A model generated the notes under the pieces. The model saw only the letters and a program-made list of their open reading frames with translations, had not been told where the DNA came from and searched no databases. Source: Methylococcaceae bacterium UBA975 (GTDB taxonomy: Bacteria; Pseudomonadota; Gammaproteobacteria; Methylococcales; Cycloclasticaceae). Taken from it: a stretch of 64,000 nucleotides of DNA. The stretch spans positions 62,001-126,000 of the forward strand of contig DBBV01000006.1 of the NCBI GenBank assembly GCA_002292375.1, in the 5' to 3' direction. Below, one piece after another: positions 46,378 through 54,978 of this stretch. A program made the position numbers and the translations under genes. Positions within the stretch are counted from its first letter, which is position 1; the number at the start of each line of letters is the position of its first letter.

Positions 46378-47838
46378 ATGAAAGGTCTAATAAAAAAGCT
46401 AAAAATAACAACGGCAGTGGCTTTAACCGCTGCGTTGTTACCCAGTATTGCTTTTGCCCAACTGAATGCAGATGAGTTGGCTAAATTGGGCGTTAGCGGA
46501 ACAGAACTAACGCCATCGGGTGCGATTCGGGCGGGTAATGCCGATGGCAGTATTCCTGAGTGGAATAGCCAGCCGATTAAAGGGGTGGCTAATGGTTATG
46601 GCGATAGTCTGGCCGATCCGTTTGCGGATGAAAAACCGTTGTTTACGATTACAGCAGAGAATTACACGGAGTATGCAGATAAGCTAACGCCGGGTCAGGT
46701 AGGTATGTTTAAGCAATACCCTGAATCATTCCGTATGCATGTTTATCCAACTCATAGAACGGGCGCGAACGATCCTTGGGTTTACGATGCCACTTTGGCT
46801 CAGGCAAAAAATATTAAAATTTGCCCAGACTATGCTGAAAAAGGCCGCATCTGTTTAAGTGATCACATTGAAGGTGGCGGCATTCCTTTCCCTATTCCTA
46901 AAACAGGTGAAGAAGCCGCGTGGAATCACTATCTTGCATTCAGGGGTGTATCAAGTGACGCAGCAGGTAATGGTGCATTAATAGACTCATACGGTAATAG
47001 AACCGATGTGGTGGTTCGCCAGCGTCAAACCTGGCCCTGGTGGGCGCAAGCCGGTGATGGAATGAAGGACTCAAATTGGATGCAGAGAGATAAGGGTGCG
47101 CTGTTATGTGATTCGTGGCAGATTGAAAAACCCCCGCGCTCTTCGGGCTTGGTATTTGGTGGCTGTAACTTTGTGGATAACTACGACTTCCAGGTGTATC
47201 TCTATATTCCAGGGCAACGCCGGGTTCGTAAGGCGCCAGAAATTGGCTTCCATGATAGTCCGTCATTTGGTTCAGATGGTCAACGTACCGTTGCCAGTCG
47301 TTGGATGCATTGGTTTGGGGGCAGCTACCCTAGGCATGACTATTCGAAACCGGTACGTAAAGAGTTATTTGTTGCTTATAACAACTATAAGTTAACGAAT
47401 GCGGATACGCCCTATGACGACATTTTTGGTGAAAACCATATTAATCAAGACCTGGTTCGTTATGAGCTACATCGTGTATGGGTTATTGATTCAACATTAA
47501 AAGCAGGCCAACGCCATTTATATAAACGCCATACAGCGTACTTTGATGAAGATACCTGGATTGGTTTGGCCTTTGAAGCCTATGATGCAAAAGACCGTTT
47601 ATGGCGTGTCGGTGAGCAGTACAACACGTTTTTTTATGGCCCAAATGTTACGCGTGCTGTAGGCGATATGCAGGTGGATTTAATTAATGGCCGTTATACA
47701 ACCTTTCCAAACTGGCAGTTCCAAGCGGGTAAAGACCTAGGTGTAGGTGGTCCTAAAATTGTCTCTAAAGCGGCAGATATTGAATATAACGTTGATATTT
47801 TCACGCCCCAAGGTTTAAGAAAGTTTGGGCGTAGATAA
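46378..47838 (+). CDS. DUF1329 family periplasmic/outer-membrane protein
   Basis: A 486-residue exported protein. The signal peptide ITTAVALTAALLPSIAFA is cut before QLNADELAKLG, and the DUF1329 signature follows (LTPSGAIRAGNADGSIPEW). The remainder is strand-rich with many Trp and Tyr residues, such as WPWWAQAG. The open frame begins at 46333, but ATG 46378 has TAAGGAGA seven bases upstream and starts the signal peptide. DUF1329 proteins resemble lipid or hydrophobe carriers in fold, and a LolA/LolB-like role is suggested by other workers' structural comparisons, not shown here. Confidence 0.88.
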   Translation: MKGLIKKLKITTAVALTAALLPSIAFAQLNADELAKLGVSGTELTPSGAIRAGNADGSIPEWNSQPIKGVANGYGDSLADPFADEKPLFTITAENYTEYADKLTPGQVGMFKQYPESFRMHVYPTHRTGANDPWVYDATLAQAKNIKICPDYAEKGRICLSDHIEGGGIPFPIPKTGEEAAWNHYLAFRGVSSDAAGNGALIDSYGNRTDVVVRQRQTWPWWAQAGDGMKDSNWMQRDKGALLCDSWQIEKPPRSSGLVFGGCNFVDNYDFQVYLYIPGQRRVRKAPEIGFHDSPSFGSDGQRTVASRWMHWFGGSYPRHDYSKPVRKELFVAYNNYKLTNADTPYDDIFGENHINQDLVRYELHRVWVIDSTLKAGQRHLYKRHTAYFDEDTWIGLAFEAYDAKDRLWRVGEQYNTFFYGPNVTRAVGDMQVDLINGRYTTFPNWQFQAGKDLGVGGPKIVSKAADIEYNVDIFTPQGLRKFGRR

Positions 47839-47870
47839 GGGTTAGTTAGGCAAGACTAGTGTTGAGATTA

Positions 47871-47905
47871 AAACCAAGGCTAAATTTTTAGCCTTGGTTT
47901 TTTTT
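47871..47905 (+). terminator. Strong terminator between DUF1329 and YCF48 genes
   Basis: AAACCAAGGCTAAA and TTTAGCCTTGGTTT are perfect inverted copies (12 or more pairs) and run into eight T. It lies about 33 bases after the DUF1329 stop and 24 bases before the YCF48 start. It should cut or reduce transcription between the first and second halves of the module. Confidence 0.9.
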
Positions 47906-47928
47906 GAAATAAGTAAGGGAGTAAATTG

Positions 47929-48876
47929 ATGTTAAAAATAGTTTTTTTTATGCTTTTGGTGCTAGCTAATAATGCATTTGCGGTAACCAACGCTAGGTCA
48001 GCATTACAAATGCCATTATCAAAGGAAGCAGTATTTTTAGACCTTGAGACACATGAAAATAGTGTTTTTGCAGTGGGCGAAAGAGGGATTATTTTAAAAT
48101 CCGATGATGAAGGTGCGTCATGGCTGCAGATTGAATCTCCAGTTGATGTGACGCTAACGGGGATATCTTTTTCATCTAATAAAGAAGGCTGGATTGTAGG
48201 GCATGAGTCGACTATTTTACATTCAGTTGATGCTGGGGCGACGTGGACAATAAATCACTATAAACCGGAAGAAGAACGGTTTTATATGTCAGTAAACTTT
48301 GTTAGCCCACTGCAAGGCTATGTACTGGGTACGGACGGTGAGTTAAGGGTGACCGAAGATGGCGGTAAAACATGGCAGCTCACCATATTATCGGTTGAAG
48401 ATTGGTATCAAAATCATCTGTTTGCGATTGAGCGGCTCGAAAGCACAGCGTTGGTTGTTGCTGAGCGTGGTGGTATTTTTTATTCTAAAGATGGCTTGAC
48501 GGATTGGCAGGCCGTTCTATCACCTTATGAAGGTTCTTTTTTTGGTGTTAATAAGATTGCTAATAAATATTTGGTGTTTGGCATGAGTGGCCGCTTATAT
48601 TTATTGAGCCCTTCCACCTTAGAGTGGGAAAAAATTGATACTGGAACGGATCAGTTTTTACTGGCTTCTGTTGCTACAAATGACAATAAAACAGTGTTTG
48701 TTGTAGGACGTGGGGGCGCTATTTTAGTGCTAAATGAGACGGGCCAATTAATAAAAGCGATAGAAGATCCATCTCGGGTTGATTATACAGCCGTGACAAT
48801 ATTGGGAGATTCGGTTTATTTAGCTTCGATGGCGGGCGGCGTACGAAAAATGTCACTTCAACAATTAACGGATTAA
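47929..48876 (+). CDS. YCF48-type beta-propeller protein, exported
   Basis: A 315-residue protein with a signal peptide (MLKIVFFMLLVLANNAFA) and then repeated propeller blades. Each blade has the pattern G-x-x-G-x-I-L-x-S-x-D-x-G-A-S-W, as in YCF48/BNR sialidase-like proteins: DDEGASWLQIESP, VDAGATWTINHY, EDGGKTWQLT. YCF48 itself helps assemble photosystem II; in nonphotosynthetic bacteria these proteins occur next to RND transporters and may be scaffolds or periplasmic partners. AAGGGAG lies eight bases before ATG 47929. The RND gene starts 16 bases downstream. Confidence 0.87.
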   Translation: MLKIVFFMLLVLANNAFAVTNARSALQMPLSKEAVFLDLETHENSVFAVGERGIILKSDDEGASWLQIESPVDVTLTGISFSSNKEGWIVGHESTILHSVDAGATWTINHYKPEEERFYMSVNFVSPLQGYVLGTDGELRVTEDGGKTWQLTILSVEDWYQNHLFAIERLESTALVVAERGGIFYSKDGLTDWQAVLSPYEGSFFGVNKIANKYLVFGMSGRLYLLSPSTLEWEKIDTGTDQFLLASVATNDNKTVFVVGRGGAILVLNETGQLIKAIEDPSRVDYTAVTILGDSVYLASMAGGVRKMSLQQLTD

Positions 48877-48892
48877 ATTAAGGAAAGGAAGT

Positions 48893-51244
48893 ATGAGAAT
48901 GAAACATGAATCTAATTTAGTCCATAAAATTTCAGACTTTCTAGCCAATGGCTTGTTAAACCACCGGCTAGTTATTTTAACAATTGGCGTATTGCTGACA
49001 GTGTTTTTAGCTTATCAAGGGCTTAATCAGCAGCTTTCGCCTGGGTTTGATAAGGCGATACCTTTATCGCACCCTTATATGAAGACATTTACTGACCACC
49101 GTGATGAATTTGGTGGCGCCAACCGTGTCACCATTTTTGTTGAAAATAGAAATGGTGATATGTTCAGCCCAGAGTTTTTTACCGTGCTTGAGAAAATAAC
49201 ATCGGATGTTCTTGTCATGGATGGCGTGGATGCACGAACTGTTACCTCTCTTTTTACCCCAAACGTTAATTATGTTGCGGTGAGTGAGGAAGGCTTTACC
49301 GGCTCTAAAATTGTGCCTGCAGATTTTATTGCTACGCCGGATCGTATTGAAGAAGTTAAAAACAACCTTTTCAAGTCGTCTGAAATTGGCAAGACGGTGG
49401 CTAAAGACTTATCTGGTGCGTTGGTTATTGCTGATTTGGTAGAAATTGACCCCATAACAAAGCAAAAAATTAATTATGAAGTGTTTGCTGAGAGACTCAG
49501 TAAAATCAGGGAAACCTATGAAACAGATTCAATGGCAATCCATATTATTGGGTTTGCGCCTTTTATTGGTGATGTGATTAATGGTGCTGAAGGCGTTATT
49601 GGTTTTTTCGGTATCACCTTAGCCATTACCTTTGTGCTACTGATCTTTTTTGCCGGCTCAATTAAGTTAGCGATGGCAGTTATTGTTACCGCGTTGGTGT
49701 CGGTTAGCTGGCAATTAGGGATAGTAAAAATCTTAGGCTATGGCGTTGACCCGATGTCGATATTGGTGCCGTTTCTCATATTAGCAATAGGCGTGAGCCA
49801 CGCTATTCAAATGACCAACGTTTGGCGGCTGGGTGTAGCAAAGGGCGAAAGCTCGGTAGAGTCGGCACGTCAGGCTTTTTATAAACTGTTTATTCCTGGA
49901 GCAACGGCGCTTATTTCGGACGCTGTTGGGTTTGGCGTTATCGTATTAATTGATATCCCAATCATTAGAGAATTGGGCATTATTGCCAGTATTGGTGTGG
50001 CGGTGATGCTGCTGACCAATAAAATTATGCTGCCCATATTTTTGTCTTATATTAAGCTAAATGATAATGAAATTAAGCGCGCGCAAAGTAACATTAAGGG
50101 TGAAAATCATGCTTTTTGGAAGACGCTTTCACAGTTTACTAAACGAAAAAATGCAGCCATTATTTTGCTGTTTGCATCGGGGCTTGCGGTATACGCCATG
50201 TCGGTGCAGGATCAATTAATCGTTGGTGATGTAGAAGCTGGGGCGCCAGAATTTTGGCCTGATGCGCGATATAACCAGGATGCAGATGCTATACAGTCAA
50301 AGTTTTCCGTTGGTTTAGACGAACTAGTTATTTTAGCCAAAGCAGAACAAAAAGGATCTTGTGTTAATTTTAATGTCATGCAAACGATTGATGACTTTGT
50401 TTGGCAACTTAAAAATGTAGACGGTGTGCAATCTGTTAAAGCACTATCGCAGGTGATTCGTGAGCGCAATATCGGCAATTATGAAGCAAACCCTAAATTT
50501 TTGGGTATTCCCCGAAATGAAAAGATGATCTCGGCCAACATCTATCGAGTGGAGATGTCTCAAGCGCTGTTTTCAAACGATTGCACCATTATGCCGGTAA
50601 CCATTTATTTAACCGATCATAAGGCCGAGACGTTGGAGCGCGTCATCGATGCGGTGAAAGAATTTAACCTAAGCAATAAAAATACACAGGTCACCTTTGT
50701 GCCAGCCATGGGTAATGCGGGTATTATGGCGGCAACCAATGAAATTGTGGCCAAGGCGCAAACAAAAATTGAGTTGATCTTATTTGCCGCGGTGGGTTTA
50801 TTTTGTTTTGTTACCTTTATGTCCATTCGGGCGACGATCTGTATTGTTCTACCGTTGGCATTGGTGGCTTATTTAGCCAACGTAGTGATGGTGTATTTAG
50901 GCATCGGTTTAAAAGTGTCGACCCTACCCGTATTAGCCATGGGGGTTGGTGTTGGGGTAGATTACGGCATTTACTTATTTGCACGTATGCGAGCTCATAT
51001 GAGTATCGGTAAGTCACTAATGGATTCGTATTACGAGTCATTAAAGGAAGTGGGAACGGGGGTTATCTTCACCTCGGTTACGATGACGATTGGCGTAGCG
51101 ACGTGGTATTTTTCAGCGCTAAAATTTCAAGCCGATATGGGCATTTTATTAGCCTATATGTTTTTCGTGAACATGTTGGGCGCTATTATTTTAATACCTG
51201 CCTTAGCCAGCTTTTTGTACCCACAAAAAAAGAAAATTACTTAA
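48893..51244 (+). CDS. RND/MMPL family exporter
   Basis: A 783-residue inner-membrane transporter with the 12-helix MMPL layout: one helix near residues 28-46, a large periplasmic loop, a five-helix block (GVIGFFGITLAITFVLLIFF to about 385), then a repeat of that arrangement in the second half. The family includes the hopanoid carrier HpnN and mycobacterial MmpL lipid exporters. AAGGAAAGGAAG precedes the ATG; a second ATG at 48899 is possible. It is coupled to the YCF48-type gene and followed 29 bases later by the porin. Confidence 0.9.
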   Translation: MRMKHESNLVHKISDFLANGLLNHRLVILTIGVLLTVFLAYQGLNQQLSPGFDKAIPLSHPYMKTFTDHRDEFGGANRVTIFVENRNGDMFSPEFFTVLEKITSDVLVMDGVDARTVTSLFTPNVNYVAVSEEGFTGSKIVPADFIATPDRIEEVKNNLFKSSEIGKTVAKDLSGALVIADLVEIDPITKQKINYEVFAERLSKIRETYETDSMAIHIIGFAPFIGDVINGAEGVIGFFGITLAITFVLLIFFAGSIKLAMAVIVTALVSVSWQLGIVKILGYGVDPMSILVPFLILAIGVSHAIQMTNVWRLGVAKGESSVESARQAFYKLFIPGATALISDAVGFGVIVLIDIPIIRELGIIASIGVAVMLLTNKIMLPIFLSYIKLNDNEIKRAQSNIKGENHAFWKTLSQFTKRKNAAIILLFASGLAVYAMSVQDQLIVGDVEAGAPEFWPDARYNQDADAIQSKFSVGLDELVILAKAEQKGSCVNFNVMQTIDDFVWQLKNVDGVQSVKALSQVIRERNIGNYEANPKFLGIPRNEKMISANIYRVEMSQALFSNDCTIMPVTIYLTDHKAETLERVIDAVKEFNLSNKNTQVTFVPAMGNAGIMAATNEIVAKAQTKIELILFAAVGLFCFVTFMSIRATICIVLPLALVAYLANVVMVYLGIGLKVSTLPVLAMGVGVGVDYGIYLFARMRAHMSIGKSLMDSYYESLKEVGTGVIFTSVTMTIGVATWYFSALKFQADMGILLAYMFFVNMLGAIILIPALASFLYPQKKKIT

Positions 51245-51273
51245 ATCAGTAAAAATGAAAAAAAGCGAGGTAG

Positions 51274-52632
51274 ATGGTGATTAGATTTGTAGCACTAGCC
51301 AGTTTGTTGCTGTTTGTTAGTGGCCCGCTACTGGCGGATGCCTCTCATGCTTATGCCGATGCGGTATTGGACGCACTGCAGAAAAAAGGGATTTTGTCAG
51401 CGCAAGAAGTGTCTGCGATTAAGAAGACCGCAGCAGACGCTGAAAAAAAGACAGTCGTCGCGCAAGGTACAGAGGCGACTATAACTAGTCAGACGATTGA
51501 GAGCGTAAAATCCAGCATCAATCCAAAGTTTAAAGTATGGGGGCGTTTGCAACCGCGTTACACCTTTGTTCCTTCTGAACAGGGCTTAGAAGGCACCAAT
51601 AGTTTTACCCTAAGGCGAGCAAGGTTTGGGCTGAAGGGTTATGTGGCAGATAAAATAGGGTTTCGTTACCAATATGAAGCGGCAAATGAAGTGCCAGGCC
51701 TTTCAAATGCGACTAATTTACTTGATGCTTGGATCAGATTTGAGCATTTTGAAGACACCTTAGGTACCTTAACCGTCGGGCAACAATTTATACCGGGCTA
51801 CACTCGGCGACCCCAAGTGACCGCGAGTGTCGAGCGTAAATTTACTGAGTATATGACGCCAGGTGCTGCAGGGCGTGGCCGAGGTATAACCCTTAGGCGG
51901 GGTGACTATGGCTTGCCTGAATCTCACGCCCCAGGACTATTCGGTAATAAATTACACTATAGCGTGGGGTTTTTTAATGGCCCAGATCTGGCACTTAATA
52001 ATGACAATAACGACACCTTGTTTAGTCTAGGCATCGGCATTCGTCCAACGGGCATTTCACCCAGCGATGATGAGTATCAGTTTAAAGAAGGCCCTGTTAC
52101 CTACGGTTTTGGTGGTGCTTACAGTGTCTCCAATGATTCGGGGACTTTAGACACGCGTTTCCAACCGGCTGGCGTGCGCCTTGATAATCAGTGGTATAGC
52201 CTGTTTGCCGATGTGCAAGGCCACCGTTGGCGTGGCTGGTTATCTTGGGCGGCTTTTGAATCAGATGCCAAAGGCGGGTTAGCAAACAATACTGATGGTA
52301 ACTTAACCGACTCACTCAGTTCTAGTGCATTAACCTTAGGCATCAGTCGCTCTTATCAGCTGAACGCGGAGAATCTTGGTTTCGCATGGGCCATGCAGTA
52401 TCAACATGTGGATAATGAACACCCGTCTAGGACGATGTTTTTTAGGCCATTAACCGGTCGATCAGAAGACGAAGTAGCGCGCGGTATGGATCAGGGCGAT
52501 GTGTACCAGGCCATGCTAACGTGGCAATTTGATAATAATGTGAGGCTGATTAACGAGTTATCGTACTATAGCCCCACAGAGGGTGGTTTTAGCTACCCCG
52601 CATTTATTAGTCAATTACAAATCGACTTTTAA
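51274..52632 (+). CDS. OprO/OprP-like porin
   Basis: A 452-residue protein with a signal peptide (LASLLLFVSGPLLA) and a short coiled-coil-like N-terminal segment rich in Ala/Lys. A porin domain follows: KVWGRLQPRYTFVP, NSFTLRRARFGLKGYVADKIGFRYQYE. The C-terminus is QLQIDF with a terminal Phe. This resembles the phosphate-selective porin O/P family in organisation. A GTG at 51277 could also serve. The gene ends the rightward module and its stop overlaps the stop of the GGDEF-EAL gene by three bases. Confidence 0.82.
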   Translation: MVIRFVALASLLLFVSGPLLADASHAYADAVLDALQKKGILSAQEVSAIKKTAADAEKKTVVAQGTEATITSQTIESVKSSINPKFKVWGRLQPRYTFVPSEQGLEGTNSFTLRRARFGLKGYVADKIGFRYQYEAANEVPGLSNATNLLDAWIRFEHFEDTLGTLTVGQQFIPGYTRRPQVTASVERKFTEYMTPGAAGRGRGITLRRGDYGLPESHAPGLFGNKLHYSVGFFNGPDLALNNDNNDTLFSLGIGIRPTGISPSDDEYQFKEGPVTYGFGGAYSVSNDSGTLDTRFQPAGVRLDNQWYSLFADVQGHRWRGWLSWAAFESDAKGGLANNTDGNLTDSLSSSALTLGISRSYQLNAENLGFAWAMQYQHVDNEHPSRTMFFRPLTGRSEDEVARGMDQGDVYQAMLTWQFDNNVRLINELSYYSPTEGGFSYPAFISQLQIDF

Positions 52633-54263
52633 GCGATCAAATCATCAAACTCGCTAATAACTAATGGCCTTGCGAATAAGTAACCTTGGTAATTGAGGCA
52701 GCCATAGTCGTTCAGCATTTGATGCTGCGCTTGGGTCTCTACCCCTTCGGCTATTACCTCCATTTGTAAGCCTTTTGCCATAGCAATAATGGTCTGTACG
52801 ATGGACCGATCTTGTTCATTGGTTTCAAGGTCTCTGACAAAGGATTGGTCAATTTTTAATTGATCAAGCGGTAACTTCTTAAGGTATTGTAACGACGAGT
52901 AGCCGGTACCAAAGTCATCAAGAGAGAAGCTTACGCCCAAGTCTTTAAGCTGAGTCATTTTTATAATAATGGTTTCGAGGTTTTCCACCAACATACTTTC
53001 AGTTAGCTCAAGTTTTAATAAATGCGGCTTAATACGGTATTTTTTGATGGCTTTAAAAATACTGCCGACAAAACTTGTCTCATTAAACTGAACGGCGCTC
53101 ACGTTGATGGCCATGACAAGTTGATCAGTTTTTGGGTTGTTACCCCAAGTTTCTAGCTGCTTGCAAGCTGTTTCTAAAACCCAGTGCCCAATGGGCACAA
53201 TTAACCCTGACTCTTCAGCAATCGATATATAATCTAGCGGAGGGATATAACCGAGAGTCGGGTGTTTCCAACGCAGTAATGCTTCTGCGCCAAGCGGTGT
53301 TTGCTTATGGTTAACTTGAAGTTGGTAGTGCAGTTCAAATTCATTGTCGTGTAGGGCGCGTTTAAGGTCTTTTTCTAGCGCAACACGAAGGTCAATGCTC
53401 TTTTGCATGGCAGGATCAAAAAACCGAATCGTATTGCGTCCAGACCTTTTAGCTTGGTACATAGCAATATCAGCCTGTTGTAAAATATCATCGGCATCGC
53501 TTTCGGGAGAAAATAGGGCAACACCGATGCTGGGTGTATTGGTTTGTTCTCTTTTATTTATAAGGTAAGGCCTATTTAAAGCACGGACGATTTTTTCGCC
53601 CACAAATTCTGCGTGTGCAGCGGCCGTTAATTCATTAGTGCTTAGCTCTTCAAGTAATATAGCAAATTCATCGCCGCCAAAACGGGCCACGGTGTCACTT
53701 TCTCGAACGCAGCTAGGCAGTCTCTCAGCCACTTGTTGTAGTAGCGCGTCACCAGCCTGATGCCCTTGTGTGTCATTGATGATCTTAAATTGATCGAGAT
53801 CGATAAACAATAATGCGCCAAACTTTTTACTGCGCTGATTAACTTTTACTGCATGTTGAATGCGTTCAGATAAAACGTAGCGGTTTACTAGGCCGGTTAG
53901 CGGGTCTTGGGTGGCTAACTGCCTTATTTGATCTTCATTGTGCTTACGCCCGCTGATATCACGAACACTCGCTTGAATTACGTTTTTACCCTTAATGCTG
54001 GTAGTGCTTAAGAAGATATCTGAGTAGAAAGGTTGGTCCGTATCTAAGCGTTTATGTACCCATTCAAATTGATGGCTTTGGTTACGAAACGCCTCAGACA
54101 TATGGTGCTTAATTCCTTCTGTAGACGACGAACCGTCGGGTTGTGTTTCGGGTGACAGTGTATTTGGATGTAATGAGCAAAAAAGGTCTTTGTTATCGCA
54201 GCCAAATACCTTTAACGCGGCAGCATTACAGTCCAAAAACCCGATTCGTCGACCAACATCCAC
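52629..54263 (-). CDS. GGDEF-EAL protein, 3' part of a frame-broken gene
   Basis: This 544-residue frame codes the end of a PAS domain, a diguanylate cyclase domain with an intact FGGDEFAILLEEL, and a phosphodiesterase domain with GAEALLRWKHP, KLELTESMLVEN and DDFGTGYSSLQYLKKLPLDQLKID. All active-site motifs look intact, so either activity is possible. The ATG at 54263 is unlikely to be real. It lies inside the second PAS domain, and the preceding frame (54212-54724) supplies the missing N-terminus, so the two frames together form one PAS-PAS-GGDEF-EAL gene. A regulator of cyclic di-GMP is expected to act on motility and pili. Confidence 0.85.
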   Translation of the reverse strand: MDVGRRIGFLDCNAAALKVFGCDNKDLFCSLHPNTLSPETQPDGSSSTEGIKHHMSEAFRNQSHQFEWVHKRLDTDQPFYSDIFLSTTSIKGKNVIQASVRDISGRKHNEDQIRQLATQDPLTGLVNRYVLSERIQHAVKVNQRSKKFGALLFIDLDQFKIINDTQGHQAGDALLQQVAERLPSCVRESDTVARFGGDEFAILLEELSTNELTAAAHAEFVGEKIVRALNRPYLINKREQTNTPSIGVALFSPESDADDILQQADIAMYQAKRSGRNTIRFFDPAMQKSIDLRVALEKDLKRALHDNEFELHYQLQVNHKQTPLGAEALLRWKHPTLGYIPPLDYISIAEESGLIVPIGHWVLETACKQLETWGNNPKTDQLVMAINVSAVQFNETSFVGSIFKAIKKYRIKPHLLKLELTESMLVENLETIIIKMTQLKDLGVSFSLDDFGTGYSSLQYLKKLPLDQLKIDQSFVRDLETNEQDRSIVQTIIAMAKGLQMEVIAEGVETQAQHQMLNDYGCLNYQGYLFARPLVISEFDDLIA

Positions 54264-54724
54264 GCATCCATACTGGTCTCACGAAGGTCCTGAAGGCTTT
54301 TTTTAGATTCTAATAAGGCGGCTTCGGATGCAAGGTGGGCGCTAATGTCACGCCACATGGCACAAACTAACGTTTCGTTTTCGATAGGAATAGCCGTTAA
54401 GACAACTTCGGTAAATAACGTACTGCCATCGCTTTTTTGGTGTTCGGCTGAAAAACGATGGGAACCGTTTTTCATGGTCGTTGCAAACGCCTCAGCAGTC
54501 AGCTGTGTTGTGGCTTGTCCATTAGATTGGGTTGCTGGTGCTACATCAACGGGAGACTTAAGTAACAGTGCGGCACGGTCTTGATAGCCAAGAAAGGCTA
54601 AAGCTGCGTCGTTAAAATCAATGAATACACCATCTTTTAGTAAGAGGGCGGGGTCAGCCATATGTCTGAAGAGTTGTTCGAAAGTGTCTTTTTTATTAAG
54701 CATACTAAGAATGGTGTTAACCAA
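54212..54724 (-). CDS. PAS-domain protein, 5' part of the frame-broken GGDEF-EAL gene
   Basis: This 170-residue frame holds a complete first PAS domain (FEQLFRHMADPALLLKDG to VCAMWRDISAH) and the first part of a second (TSMDAWMLVDESGF), then ends early. In the next frame the sequence continues GFLDCNAAALKVFG, exactly the expected PAS continuation. The break is at 54235-54242. One extra T in a run of five T, or a minus-one ribosomal slip, would restore a single protein of roughly 700 residues. Confidence 0.75.
   Translation of the reverse strand: MVNTILSMLNKKDTFEQLFRHMADPALLLKDGVFIDFNDAALAFLGYQDRAALLLKSPVDVAPATQSNGQATTQLTAEAFATTMKNGSHRFSAEHQKSDGSTLFTEVVLTAIPIENETLVCAMWRDISAHLASEAALLESKKSLQDLRETSMDAWMLVDESGFWTVMLPR
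54236..54242 (-). other. G GGT TTT slippery heptamer at the PAS-GGDEF frame break
   Basis: Read on the minus strand, GGGTTTT fits X XXY YYZ in the zero frame of the PAS part (codons GGT TTT). After a one-base backward slip the next codons are TTG GAC, giving Leu-Asp and the downstream frame. The site lies exactly where homology requires the change. Confidence 0.45.
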
Positions 54725-54978
54725 GCAGGTTATTAAATGTTGGTAAATACTAAGCCTAGCTGGTAATTCAAGAAAAGCAAAGCCAAAGGGAGAAAACTTA
54801 TAGATGACGGTAAGTTGTGGGTGCGCCTAAGCCATGTTATGGATTTTAATTTAATCCGTTAAACGTAAGGTTCAAGTGTGTCCGTAAGCTAGGGTTCGGG
54901 TAAAACGCGATTATAGTGCTCGTGCCAGCTTGGCAGGCAGCAAACTTAGATCCTATTCGTGCCTTACAAAATGAAGAA

